A stretch of 64,000 bases of DNA from Myxococcus xanthus. GTDB taxonomy: Bacteria; Myxococcota; Myxococcia; Myxococcales; Myxococcaceae. Positions 1-6,819 of this stretch are shown here, in pieces (the stretch's first letter is position 1; every line of letters starts with the position of its first letter). The stretch is taken from NCBI RefSeq assembly GCF_900106535.1, contig NZ_FNOH01000003.1, positions 744,001 through 808,000 on the forward strand, in the 5' to 3' direction. The position numbers were made by a program, and so were the translations under genes. Below the pieces are notes generated by a model that saw only the letters and a program-made list of their open reading frames with translations, did no database searches and was not told where the DNA came from.

Positions 1-39
1 CATGAACACGGCGGCGGCGACGACGAAAATGACCTTCAT
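1..39 (-). CDS. 5' end of a secreted or membrane protein gene (partial)
   Basis: Only 13 codons are inside the window. They read MKVIFVVAAAVFM, the basic-then-hydrophobic start of a signal peptide or signal anchor. A GGAG lies about nine bases before the ATG on the minus strand, which supports this start. Nothing can be said about function; the gene continues off the left edge. Confidence 0.5.
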   Translation of the reverse strand, partial: MKVIFVVAAAVFM

Positions 40-251
40 GGCGCGGCTCCAAGCGACACCGGTGGCCACTGGGCCCCGGGAAGTGCGTACAGCCTGGTGA
101 GAGCCATGGCGATGGCTGAAGGATTCAGCGCCCTTCCCGCCCGGCAGCCCGGCTGCGACAAGGGCACGCAAACGCGCGCACTCCCGCCTCCCCCAACGGC
201 CGGCGGGGACGGTTCGGCCGCCGCTTCCGGCAGGGCCCCGCCCCAGCCGCC

Positions 252-1013
252 TCAGGGAGAGAGGCGGGCCAGCGCGGCCAGGAGCACCGCGGGCTCCATT
301 TCGGAGACGGCCAGCGCGGCCCGCTCGCCCCCACCAGGCAGCACGCAGATACGCTCGCCCACGGGCCCTTGCGTGCACCGAGGCCCGTCACCAGCGAAGC
401 GGGCCGCCTCCTGCGCCGCCGCCGAGCCCGGCAGGGGAAGGAAGAGCGTCATCGCCTTGCCCTCCTCGTGCCGGTACAGCAACGAGGCGGAGAGCTTTCC
501 ATGCAACCGGCAGCGACGGGCACCCAGCAGCGTCGCGCCTGGCACCACCGGCACATCCACCGGATAGCCCACCTCCCGCTCCACCCACGCCTTCACCTCG
601 GCCGGGTCCGAGGACTCGAACTCACAGGGGGCGATCCGGGAGAAGGCCTTGAGGTGATGCCGCTCGAGGTCCATCGCCAGCGCCTCGTTCATGCCACTGG
701 GCCATGACGTCCAGAGGACCCCCACCGACGCGAGCACCGCGGCCAGGCCCGCCGCCAGCCTCCGCCTGGGAAAGGACGGCCGGGGGCGCGTCACCAGCCG
801 CGTGACACGCTCCTCCAGTTCGGGCGGCACTTGCTGCTCCGCGGAGCCCTCCGCTCTCAGCGCCTGCCGCAGCGACGCATAGCGGGCAGCCTCCCGGGCA
901 CAGCCTGCGCATCGGGACAGGTGGTGCGCCACCGCCTGCTGTTCATGCGCCTGGACCTCACCGTCGAACCACGCGGAGAGACGCTCCTGCCACTGGGGGC
1001 TACAGGCTTCCAT
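252..1013 (-). CDS. Membrane anti-sigma factor with zinc-finger (ZAS) motif
   Basis: A 253-residue protein. The N-terminal domain carries the anti-sigma zinc motif H31-x3-C35-x2-C38, and one membrane segment follows at about residues 85-105 (LAAGLAAVLASVGVLW). The C-terminal part of about 145 residues is predicted to be periplasmic and may sense stress; it has several cysteines but no domain I can name. The start MEACSPQ was chosen because its ATG overlaps the last codons of the upstream sigma-factor gene by 14 bases, a translational-coupling arrangement usual for sigma/anti-sigma pairs; a longer reading frame would run deep into that gene. In this family the cytoplasmic ZAS domain sequesters the partner ECF sigma factor at the inner membrane. 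The pairing is inferred from position. Confidence 0.85.
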   Translation of the reverse strand: MEACSPQWQERLSAWFDGEVQAHEQQAVAHHLSRCAGCAREAARYASLRQALRAEGSAEQQVPPELEERVTRLVTRPRPSFPRRRLAAGLAAVLASVGVLWTSWPSGMNEALAMDLERHHLKAFSRIAPCEFESSDPAEVKAWVEREVGYPVDVPVVPGATLLGARRCRLHGKLSASLLYRHEEGKAMTLFLPLPGSAAAQEAARFAGDGPRCTQGPVGERICVLPGGGERAALAVSEMEPAVLLAALARLSP

Positions 1014-1527
1014 GGACCTTCTCCTTCTCGAGGAAGTCGAGCATCGCCAGCCGCGCCCTCGCCAGCCGCGAGCGCACGGTGCCCACCGGGCAGCCCTGCA
1101 CCTGAGCAATCTCCTCGTAGCTCAGCTCCTCGACTTCCCGCAGCCACAACGTGTCGCGCCACTCCGGCGCCAGGGAGTCGAGCGCCGCCTGCATCCCCGC
1201 ACTCAAGGTGCGGGCGTGCAGCTCCGCCTCCAGGTCCGCGGATGGCTCCGGAGGAAGCGCCCGGCCCAGCCCGCCCTCCAGCACCTCCAGGTGAGGCCGC
1301 AGACCCCGGCGGGAGTTGAGGAACACGGTGCGCTGTACGGCGAGCAGCCAGGCCTTGAGGCGCTCGGTCTCTCTCAGCGCACCGCGCTGCTCCAGGGCGC
1401 GCGTCAGCGTCTCCTGCACCAGGTCATCTGCTTCCGCGGCGCTGCCCGTCAGCCGACGCCCCACCCGCCTCAAGACGGGCAGGTGCTCCAGGGCACGTTC
1501 GATGAAGGCGCGGGCGCTCACGGGCAT
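1000..1527 (-). CDS. ECF (RpoE-like) RNA polymerase sigma factor
   Basis: A 175-residue two-domain sigma-70 family protein. Region 2 spans about residues 15-80 (EADDLVQETLTRAL, then LKAWLLAVQRTVFLNSRR). Region 4 is at about 115-165, with the helix-turn-helix ELSYEEIAQVQGCPVGTVRSRLARAR that reads the -35 element. The length and the absence of regions 1 and 3 are normal for group 4 sigma factors. The downstream anti-sigma gene overlaps it by 14 bases, so the two should be cotranscribed and stoichiometrically coupled. A GGAACC-type -35 lies directly upstream, suggesting autoregulation. The inducing stress cannot be read from the sequence. Confidence 0.93.
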   Translation of the reverse strand: MPVSARAFIERALEHLPVLRRVGRRLTGSAAEADDLVQETLTRALEQRGALRETERLKAWLLAVQRTVFLNSRRGLRPHLEVLEGGLGRALPPEPSADLEAELHARTLSAGMQAALDSLAPEWRDTLWLREVEELSYEEIAQVQGCPVGTVRSRLARARLAMLDFLEKEKVHGSL

Positions 1528-1529
1528 GA

Positions 1530-1557
1530 GGACACGGTGGGGCGGGTGAAAGGTTCC
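1530..1557 (-). promoter_or_regulatory. Candidate ECF-type autoregulatory promoter
   Basis: On the minus strand GGAACC (1552-1557) is followed 16 bases later by GTGTCC (1530-1535), matching the general ECF pattern of a GGAAC -35 and a GTC-containing -10. It sits immediately before the sigma-factor start. The closeness to the ATG would imply a leaderless or nearly leaderless transcript, possibly starting translation at the GTG two codons inside. This is inference from pattern only. Confidence 0.35.
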
Positions 1558-1567
1558 CGGAAAAGGA

Positions 1568-1598
1568 CGAGGGCGCTCGAGAAGGAGGAGCGCCCTCG
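1568..1598 (-). terminator. Stem-loop terminator after the YeeE pair
   Basis: A 10-bp perfect stem (CGAGGGCGCT / AGCGCCCTCG) with an 11-base loop, followed on the minus strand by TCCTTTTCC. It lies 24 bases past the end of the YeeE operon and before the ECF promoter, so it probably separates the two transcription units. The tail is short in U, so efficiency is uncertain. Confidence 0.55.
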
Positions 1599-1621
1599 CC
1601 TTCCGCGTGGCGGACGCGGGG

Positions 1622-2092
1622 TTACTGAGCGGGCGTGGCGCCCACGTGCGGAGCCCCTGGACGCGGTGCGCCTACGCCGCTCCGCGCCTGCAGCACCTGC
1701 GCGAGGTAGAAGCCCGCGAACATGGCGGGCACGAAGACGAGCAACGGGAAGGCCCCGGTCGCCAGCGAGGTGAGCGCGGGACCGGGGCAGTAGCCGGCCA
1801 GCCCCCAGCCCACGCCGAAGAGGGCCGAGCCCACGAGGAGCTTCGCGTCCGGCTTGCTGGCGGCGAACGCAGGGAACCTGGTGGCGAACAGGGGCTGCGC
1901 GCGCCGGTGGATGAGGGGCCGCAGCGCCGCGTGAACGGCGATGGCGCCGCCCATCACGAATGCGAGCCGGTAGTCCCAGTCGCCTGCGATGTCGAGGAAG
2001 CCGAGGACGTTGGCCGGGTCCGTCATGCCTGCGAGGCCCAAGCCAATGGCGAAGATGAGGCCGCTGAGGAACGCACTGAGGGAGGAACGCAT
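1622..2092 (-). CDS. YeeE/YedE-type sulfur permease half, distal (DUF6691-like)
   Basis: A 156-residue integral membrane protein with about four hydrophobic segments and the motif GYCPGPAL at about residue 100, characteristic of split YeeE/YedE (PmpB-like) proteins. These are thought to move thiosulfate or other reduced sulfur species across the inner membrane. It lies 11 bases after a second YeeE-like half gene on the same strand, and the two probably act as a heteromer. The divergent genes encode persulfide dioxygenase, rhodanese and a TauE/SafE permease, so a role in reduced-sulfur handling fits. The exact substrate is not visible. Confidence 0.85.
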   Translation of the reverse strand: MRSSLSAFLSGLIFAIGLGLAGMTDPANVLGFLDIAGDWDYRLAFVMGGAIAVHAALRPLIHRRAQPLFATRFPAFAASKPDAKLLVGSALFGVGWGLAGYCPGPALTSLATGAFPLLVFVPAMFAGFYLAQVLQARSGVGAPRPGAPHVGATPAQ

Positions 2093-2103
2093 GGGGGCTT
2101 TCT

Positions 2104-2529
2104 CTAGAGGACGTGGCGGACCAGGAAGACGGTGAGGACACCGGTGGCCATGAAGGTGAGCGTGGCGGAGATGGAGCGGACCGAGCCCCGGCTGATGCCG
2201 CAGACGCCGTGTCCGCTGGTGCAGCCGTTGCCCAGCCGCGAGCCGAACCCCACCAGCAGTCCGGCCCCCACCAGCAGCCAGAGGCCGCCCGCGCCAGGAG
2301 TCGAGGGCGCCGGGAAGGAACCGGGGCGCAACCAGGCGAGCAGCAGCCCTCCGGCGAGCAGCCCGGCGAAGAAGAGCACGCGCCAGGCGACGTCACCGCG
2401 CACGGGGGCCAGCAGCGAGCCCACCACGCCGCTGATGCCGGCGACCCGGCCGTTGGCCAGGAGCAACAGGGAGGCGCTCAGCCCGATGAGGGCCCCGCCC
2501 AGGAGAGGAAGGAGGATGGAGGAAGTCAT
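2104..2529 (-). CDS. YeeE/YedE-type sulfur permease half, proximal
   Basis: A 141-residue protein with four predicted membrane segments and the signature [13 protein letters not shown] at about residues 98-110. Such small halves (PmpA-like) pair with the DUF6691-type half encoded directly downstream. In other bacteria these pairs sit beside persulfide dioxygenase (blh) and BigR-type regulators, which matches the gene arrangement here except that no regulator gene is present. It is first in the minus-strand operon; the intergenic region with the tandem palindromes lies just upstream. No strong Shine-Dalgarno is seen before the ATG. Confidence 0.85.
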   Translation of the reverse strand: MTSSILLPLLGGALIGLSASLLLLANGRVAGISGVVGSLLAPVRGDVAWRVLFFAGLLAGGLLLAWLRPGSFPAPSTPGAGGLWLLVGAGLLVGFGSRLGNGCTSGHGVCGISRGSVRSISATLTFMATGVLTVFLVRHVL

Positions 2530-2557
2530 GTCGCGTGAGAGCCAGGCTCCAAAGAAA

Positions 2558-2601
2558 GGATTCAGCAGGGCCTGAGAATGGATTCAGCAGGGCCTGAATC
2601 C
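2558..2601. promoter_or_regulatory. Tandem 22-bp palindromic operators between divergent sulfur genes
   Basis: Two exact copies of an 18-base repeat (starts 2558 and 2580) lie head to tail with a 22-bp period, two helical turns. The second copy extends to a perfect 8+6+8 palindrome, GGATTCAG-N6-CTGAATCC; the first has the left arm and a partial right arm. The location between the divergent YeeE pair and the persulfide dioxygenase operon, and the helical phasing, suggest cooperative binding of a dimeric regulator controlling both arms. The regulator is not encoded in the window. Confidence 0.6.
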
Positions 2602-2642
2602 TTCTTCCACGCCCCGGCCTCTCATGGACAGGAGGCTTCGAC

Positions 2643-3344
2643 ATGATTTTCCGGCAGCTTTTCGATTCCGAGTCCTCGACGTACACGTACCTCATCGGCG
2701 ACGAGGCCACGCGCCAGGCCGTCCTCATCGACCCCGTGCTGGAGCAGGTCGACCGCGACCTGCAAATGGTGGCCGAGCTGGACCTCACCCTCACCCACGT
2801 CTTCGACACCCACGTCCACGCCGACCACATCACCGCATCGGGCGCGCTGCGGGAGCGCACGCAGGCCACGGTGGTGGGGAGCGTGAACGGCGCCAGTTGC
2901 GCCAACGTCCAGGTCCGCCACGGGGACGAGGTGCGCGTCGGGCAGCTCGTCTTCCAGGTGCTCGCCACCCCGGGGCACACGGACGACAGCATCAGCTACC
3001 TGCTCGGCGACCGCGTCTTCACCGGGGATGCGCTGCTCGTGCGCGGCAACGGCCGCACCGACTTCCAGAACGGGAACGCGAGCCAGCTCTACGACAGCCT
3101 CACGCGCGTCCTCTTCACCCTCCCCGATGAGACGCTCGTCTACCCCGGCCACGACTACAAGGGCCGCACGGTGACGAGCATCGCCGAGGAGAAGCGGCAC
3201 AACCCTCGCGTGGCCGGCAAGAGCCGGGAGGAGTTCATCCACATCATGGAGAACCTCAACCTGCCCAGGCCCAAGCTGATTGACGCCGCCGTCCCGGCCA
3301 ACCGCGCCTGTGGGCACACGGCGCCCTCACCCCAGGGGGCCTGA
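2643..3344 (+). CDS. Persulfide dioxygenase (ETHE1/Blh-type metallo-beta-lactamase fold)
   Basis: A 233-residue protein with the ETHE1-type iron-binding motifs: THVHADH at about residues 56-62, PGHTDDS at about 112-118, FTGDALL at about 128-134 and YPGHDY at about 167-172. Enzymes of this family oxidise glutathione persulfide to sulfite and glutathione in sulfide detoxification; a Myxococcus xanthus member has been characterised biochemically. The ATG is preceded by AGGAGG. It is the first gene of a plus-strand operon with a rhodanese, a TauE/SafE permease and a methyltransferase, and it is divergent from two YeeE permeases. The tail after residue 215 (CGHTAPSPQGA) is not a known domain. Confidence 0.93.
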   Translation: MIFRQLFDSESSTYTYLIGDEATRQAVLIDPVLEQVDRDLQMVAELDLTLTHVFDTHVHADHITASGALRERTQATVVGSVNGASCANVQVRHGDEVRVGQLVFQVLATPGHTDDSISYLLGDRVFTGDALLVRGNGRTDFQNGNASQLYDSLTRVLFTLPDETLVYPGHDYKGRTVTSIAEEKRHNPRVAGKSREEFIHIMENLNLPRPKLIDAAVPANRACGHTAPSPQGA

Positions 3345-3375
3345 GTCCCCTGGCCACTTCGCAGGAGTCCCGACC

Positions 3376-3702
3376 ATGACACTCCGCCCCTATCAGGACA
3401 TCACGCCCTCGCAGCTCGACACGCTCGGCCCCGAGGTGCGGCGCATCGATGTGCGCGAGCCGGACGAGTACACCGGCCCCCTGGGCCACCTGCCCGGAGC
3501 CGAGCTCATCCCCCTGGCCACACTTGAGGCCGCCGCCAGCGCGTGGCCGCGCGAGGCGCCGCTGCTGCTCATCTGCCGCTCGGGCGGGCGCTCCGCGCAG
3601 GCGGCGCGGTTGCTCGCCCACGGCGGCTTCAAACACCTCTTCAACCTGGCGGGCGGGATGCTCGCCGTGCGCGAGCCGCTCGCGCCGCGGCCCCAAGGTT
3701 GA
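3376..3702 (+). CDS. Single-domain rhodanese sulfurtransferase
   Basis: A 108-residue rhodanese with the active-site loop CRSGGRS (cysteine at about residue 67), six residues long as in thiosulfate- or persulfide-type rhodaneses. The IDVREPDEY segment near residue 20 is also typical. The start MTLRPYQD was chosen because AGGAG lies nine bases upstream and a longer frame would overlap the dioxygenase. It follows the dioxygenase by 31 bases and probably moves sulfane sulfur between glutathione persulfide and acceptors such as sulfite. Cytoplasmic; no signal peptide. Confidence 0.92.
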   Translation: MTLRPYQDITPSQLDTLGPEVRRIDVREPDEYTGPLGHLPGAELIPLATLEAAASAWPREAPLLLICRSGGRSAQAARLLAHGGFKHLFNLAGGMLAVREPLAPRPQG

Positions 3703-3728
3703 GCGCGCGTCGCGACAGGACGAACACC

Positions 3729-4523
3729 ATGCCCCTTCTCGGCTTCTCCCTCGCGGCGCTCATGGGCCTGTCGCTCGGCCTGCTCGGCGGCGGTGGCTCC
3801 ATCATCACCGTCCCCATCCTCGTGTACGTCATGGGCTTCGGGGCCAAGGAGTCCATCGCCATGGGACTGGCCGTGGTGGGCATCACCAGCCTCTTCGGCG
3901 CGGCGAGCCACTGGCGCAGGGGCAACGTCCAGTGGAAGGCGGCCCTCGTCTTCGGGGCGGTGGCCATGGCGGGCACCTACGCCGGGGCGCGCCTGTCCGC
4001 GCTCATCTCCGGGACGACGCAACTGCTGCTCTTCGCCACGGTGATGCTCGTCTCCGCCGTCTTCATGTTCCGCAATGGCCGGAAGGACTCCGTGCAGGCG
4101 CCCGAGCCCAAGAAGGCGTCCTTCCCCCTCATGGCCCTGGCCGCCCTCGGGGTGGGGGGCCTCACCGGTCTGGTCGGCGTGGGCGGCGGCTTCCTCATCG
4201 TCCCGGCGCTGGTGCTGCTGGTGGGCCTGCCCATGAAGCAGGCGGTGGGCACCAGCCTGCTCGTCATCGCCCTCAACTCCCTCGTGGGCTTCGCCGGCTA
4301 CCTCGGCCACGTCGAGGTGCCCTGGGTCTCCCTTGGCATCTTCACGGCCATCGCCGTGGTGGGCATCCTGCTGGGCACCTGGGCGTCCCACTTCGTCTCC
4401 CAGGCGACGCTCAAGGCAGCCTTCTCCGGCTTCCTCGTCGTGATGGGCGTCTTCATCTTCTTCAAGAACCGGGAAGCGTTGGGGCTGGGGGGCGGCGCCG
4501 CCACGACGCAGAATGCCCACTGA
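3729..4523 (+). CDS. TauE/SafE-family sulfite or sulfur-anion permease
   Basis: A 264-residue membrane protein with about eight hydrophobic segments arranged as two related halves, each with the glycine-rich signature of the family ([14 protein letters not shown] at about residue 15; [18 protein letters not shown] at about 145). Family members export sulfite, sulfoacetate or related anions. Exporting sulfite, the product of the upstream dioxygenase, is a reasonable role. The ATG at 3729 is preferred over an upstream in-frame start that would overlap the rhodanese gene. It ends inside the leader of the next gene, so the operon is tight. Confidence 0.9.
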   Translation: MPLLGFSLAALMGLSLGLLGGGGSIITVPILVYVMGFGAKESIAMGLAVVGITSLFGAASHWRRGNVQWKAALVFGAVAMAGTYAGARLSALISGTTQLLLFATVMLVSAVFMFRNGRKDSVQAPEPKKASFPLMALAALGVGGLTGLVGVGGGFLIVPALVLLVGLPMKQAVGTSLLVIALNSLVGFAGYLGHVEVPWVSLGIFTAIAVVGILLGTWASHFVSQATLKAAFSGFLVVMGVFIFFKNREALGLGGGAATTQNAH

Positions 4524-4551
4524 CGTCACGCAGAACTCCAGGAGGAGCACC

Positions 4552-5175
4552 ATGGCCGAGCAGCCCCCCGACGCAGCCGCTCAATGGGACGCACGCTTCA
4601 GTCACCCGGCGTATGTCTATGGCACCCAGCCCAACGACTTCCTCGTGGAGATGGCCTCGCGCCTCCCTCCCGGCGGGCGCGTGCTGAGCCTCGGTGAGGG
4701 TGAGGGCCGCAACGCCGTCTACCTCGCCTCCCTGGGCCACGCCGTCACCGCCGTGGACGCGTCGAGCGTGGGACTCCAGAAGGCCAAGCAGTTGGCAGAC
4801 GAGCGCGGCGTCAACATCGAGACGCGCGTCAGCGACCTGGCGCACTTCACCTTCGCGCCGGAGGCGTGGGACGCGGCCATCGTCATCTTCTGTCACCTGC
4901 CCCCCGCACTGCGGCGGCGGGTGCATGGCGCGCTGGTGAAGAGCCTCCGCCCCGGTGGCCTGGTCCTCCTCGAAGCGTACACGCCCGCTCAGCTGGGCTT
5001 CCGCACGGGCGGCCCGCCTGTAGAGGAGCTCCTCTACACGGCGGAAGCCCTGCGCGAGGACTTCGCGGGGCTGGAGTTGCCCGTGCTCCGTGAGCTGACG
5101 CGCGAGGTCCGCGAGGGGACCCTGCACACCGGAAGGGCCGCCGTGGTGCAGCTCGTCGGTCGCAAGGCGACGTGA
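4552..5175 (+). CDS. Class I SAM-dependent methyltransferase
   Basis: A 207-residue protein with a Rossmann methyltransferase fold: motif I VLSLGEGEGRNAVYLASLGH at about residues 42-61, the acidic motif II VTAVDAS, and motif IV-like FCHLPPALR. It resembles small thiol or oxyanion methyltransferases (TehB-like), but the substrate cannot be deduced. The start MAEQPPD is favoured by AGGAGGA six bases upstream; an earlier in-frame ATG lies inside the permease gene. As the last gene of the sulfur operon it might methylate a sulfur compound, which is inference from position. Confidence 0.85.
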   Translation: MAEQPPDAAAQWDARFSHPAYVYGTQPNDFLVEMASRLPPGGRVLSLGEGEGRNAVYLASLGHAVTAVDASSVGLQKAKQLADERGVNIETRVSDLAHFTFAPEAWDAAIVIFCHLPPALRRRVHGALVKSLRPGGLVLLEAYTPAQLGFRTGGPPVEELLYTAEALREDFAGLELPVLRELTREVREGTLHTGRAAVVQLVGRKAT

Positions 5176-5375
5176 GCCTGAACCTGCACGGGTGGAGGAC
5201 CCCTGTTCCGGCGCCGTGTCCGCCCTCGCCACCGACCTGCTGAAATCAAACCTGGATACCGAAGCATGATGCCGCCAAGGAGCTTTCCTCCCTGCCCCTC
5301 CCCGACCAACCACCCATGATGCGGGACTTGACCTCCGGGAGTGGGTCAGGTGTGCGAGGCAAGGCCCGGGCGATG

Positions 5376-5411
5376 CTGCGCATTCTCTTGAGGGACATTG
5401 AGCATGCGCAG
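5376..5411. repeat. Inverted repeat downstream of the 5.4-kb lipoprotein gene
   Basis: CTGCGCAT (5376-5383) and ATGCGCAG (5404-5411) form a perfect 8-bp stem with a 20-base loop in the convergent space between the methyltransferase and lipoprotein genes. There is no U-tract on either strand. It could slow transcription or stabilise a 3' end. Confidence 0.3.
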
Positions 5412-5429
5412 GGATGCGCCGGCGGTTTC

Positions 5430-5888
5430 CTACGGGTTTGGCGTCCAGCAGAGGAATGGTTCCTCAATGAAATTTGAAACGTAGCCATTGGCGTCAAGCA
5501 CGCGGAATCGGATGTACTTGGTGTAGTATCGTCCGCCTGTAAAAAAGCCATACCTGCACGGCTCACTGAAAGTAGTGGAACCATTGCGCCAGTAGAAGTT
5601 ACCTGGGTCTGGATTGGCATCGAGATTATGTGCCATTTGCCACTGATAGATGTACGGCGTTACGCCGCCGCTTGCACTTCCAGAGCACTCAATTCTTGTG
5701 AATGATTCATTCTGGAAACAGCTCCCAGTCACTGTCGGAGGCGGTATGTCAAAGGCGACTACCGTGTCGCCCGTATCGACTTCCCTTCCTTCGGCGGAAA
5801 GAGGCTCCCCGCAGGCACTGAGCAAGGCCACCGCCGAAGCAGTCACTGCGACGATCGGAAGGTACTTCCTGATGGTGCGAACCGACAT
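5430..5888 (-). CDS. Hypothetical lipoprotein
   Basis: A 152-residue protein with a lipoprotein signal (MSVRTIRKYLPIVAVTASAV, then lipobox LSAC with the acylated cysteine at about residue 26). The mature part has five further cysteines and an Ig- or PKD-like flavour (IECSGSASGGVTPYIYQWQ), as in surface-exposed repeat domains. No enzyme motif is visible. It opens the AT-richer accessory stretch that continues to the tRNA. I do not recognise the family. Confidence 0.7.
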   Translation of the reverse strand: MSVRTIRKYLPIVAVTASAVALLSACGEPLSAEGREVDTGDTVVAFDIPPPTVTGSCFQNESFTRIECSGSASGGVTPYIYQWQMAHNLDANPDPGNFYWRNGSTTFSEPCRYGFFTGGRYYTKYIRFRVLDANGYVSNFIEEPFLCWTPNP

Positions 5889-6222
5889 GGGCGCTCCTGT
5901 GGCAAGGCCGAAAAGGCAGTCGAAATTTAACTGACTTTCGTGAAATTCAGCCTAAGCAGGTGGGAAGTGTTCTGAACTGCTCAGATGCTGCGAGCGTCCG
6001 TGGGGCTGCCATCCCCGTTGGCTCGGTCCGCAACTGGGTAGCCGTTCAGCGGGGCAAGTCCCGAATCTTGTGTAGCTATTTCGGAGGGGGATCAAGCAGC
6101 GCGGCAATGGTTTCGTGAGCGCTGTCGTGTGGCCCTCCGGGTCGGGGCCACACGCGACACCAGAGGCAAGCCATAGACTTTGAAGATCGGAATCGTCGTC
6201 GGCTCGGCCATCAGCCCGACCG
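5889..6222. other. 334-base non-coding stretch with a stem-loop
   Basis: No credible gene is seen on either strand. It holds the promoter side of the lipoprotein gene and the 3' side of the immunity gene. AAATTTAACTG near 5930 is the most AT-rich part and may belong to the lipoprotein promoter. A strong stem-loop (6123-6159) is the only clear structure. Confidence 0.5.
6123..6159 (-). terminator. Stem-loop after the immunity gene
   Basis: The arms TGTCG-TGTGGCCC and GGGCCACA-CG-CGACA pair over 13 bp with a two-base bulge and a nine-base loop. It lies about 60 bases beyond the end of the immunity gene on the minus strand. There is no U-run, so a classic intrinsic terminator is not proven. Confidence 0.35.
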
Positions 6223-6810
6223 TCAATGAAGGTCGGGAGCCTCGGTCACGCGCTCGAACGACACGCCCAGATTCCCGACCCGTTCGAGTTCGTTCTTGAT
6301 GTCCTCCGAGACAATGAAGGCGATCTTGAACTTTTTCAGCCGAAAGACGTGCGCGCCCTCAGTCTTCGAGGGATCGATTCGCAGTCCGTAGATCCAGTTG
6401 TACTCGCCTGGGTAATCAGGGGACGGTTCGTCCTCGTCATAGTGATGCACCTCCCGGCACCGTGCCTCGTCTATGGCGTCAACCACCCTGATTGCATTGA
6501 CGACGAAGTACCGTTCGGGCTCTCCCTCTATCGACACCGGAAACAGTTGGACGTCATCGGGAGCCAGTGTTCTGAAGACGTTCGCGAGTGCTTCGCTGAC
6601 GATAGGCGTGCGCTCAACCCCTCCAAACACAAACTCGCGCTTCGTACCCGGATGTGAAATCTGAGAATTGATGGAGCCAGGGTCTGTAAGGACGCACCCA
6701 TCTGTGAACATCCAAGGCTCGTCGAACTCTTCGCCGGATGTCCGCGTGGGTGTCTCAACAAGCCATCGAGGCACGTCCGCCAAGCCTACCCAATAGAAGT
6801 TCCGTTCCAC
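6223..6810 (-). CDS. Imm11/MXAN_0049-type immunity protein
   Basis: A 195-residue cytoplasmic protein without a signal peptide. Its pattern fits the immunity family built around M. xanthus MXAN_0049: N-terminal WVGLADVPRWL, central DDVQLFPVSIEG and RYFVVNAIRVVDAID, C-terminal HVFRLKKFKIAFIVSEDIKNELE. Nine bases separate it from the upstream lipoprotein with a C-terminal HNH-like AHH nuclease motif, and the described MXAN_0050/0049 pair has the same composition (AHH toxin and its immunity protein). It should bind and neutralise the toxin domain in the producer and its kin. The family call rests on motif recall, not a search. Confidence 0.75.
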   Translation of the reverse strand: MERNFYWVGLADVPRWLVETPTRTSGEEFDEPWMFTDGCVLTDPGSINSQISHPGTKREFVFGGVERTPIVSEALANVFRTLAPDDVQLFPVSIEGEPERYFVVNAIRVVDAIDEARCREVHHYDEDEPSPDYPGEYNWIYGLRIDPSKTEGAHVFRLKKFKIAFIVSEDIKNELERVGNLGVSFERVTEAPDLH

Positions 6811-6819
6811 CTTACCCTC

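Noticed and set aside
97-567. A 156-codon plus-strand frame at the left edge
   Set aside because: It overlaps the anti-sigma gene antisense, lacks a ribosome site, and its product is Pro/Arg/Ala/Ser-rich without a domain.
5176-5430. Possible left attachment site of an island integrated at tRNA-Thr
   Set aside because: No stretch matching the tRNA 3' end was found here, and no integrase gene is in the block.
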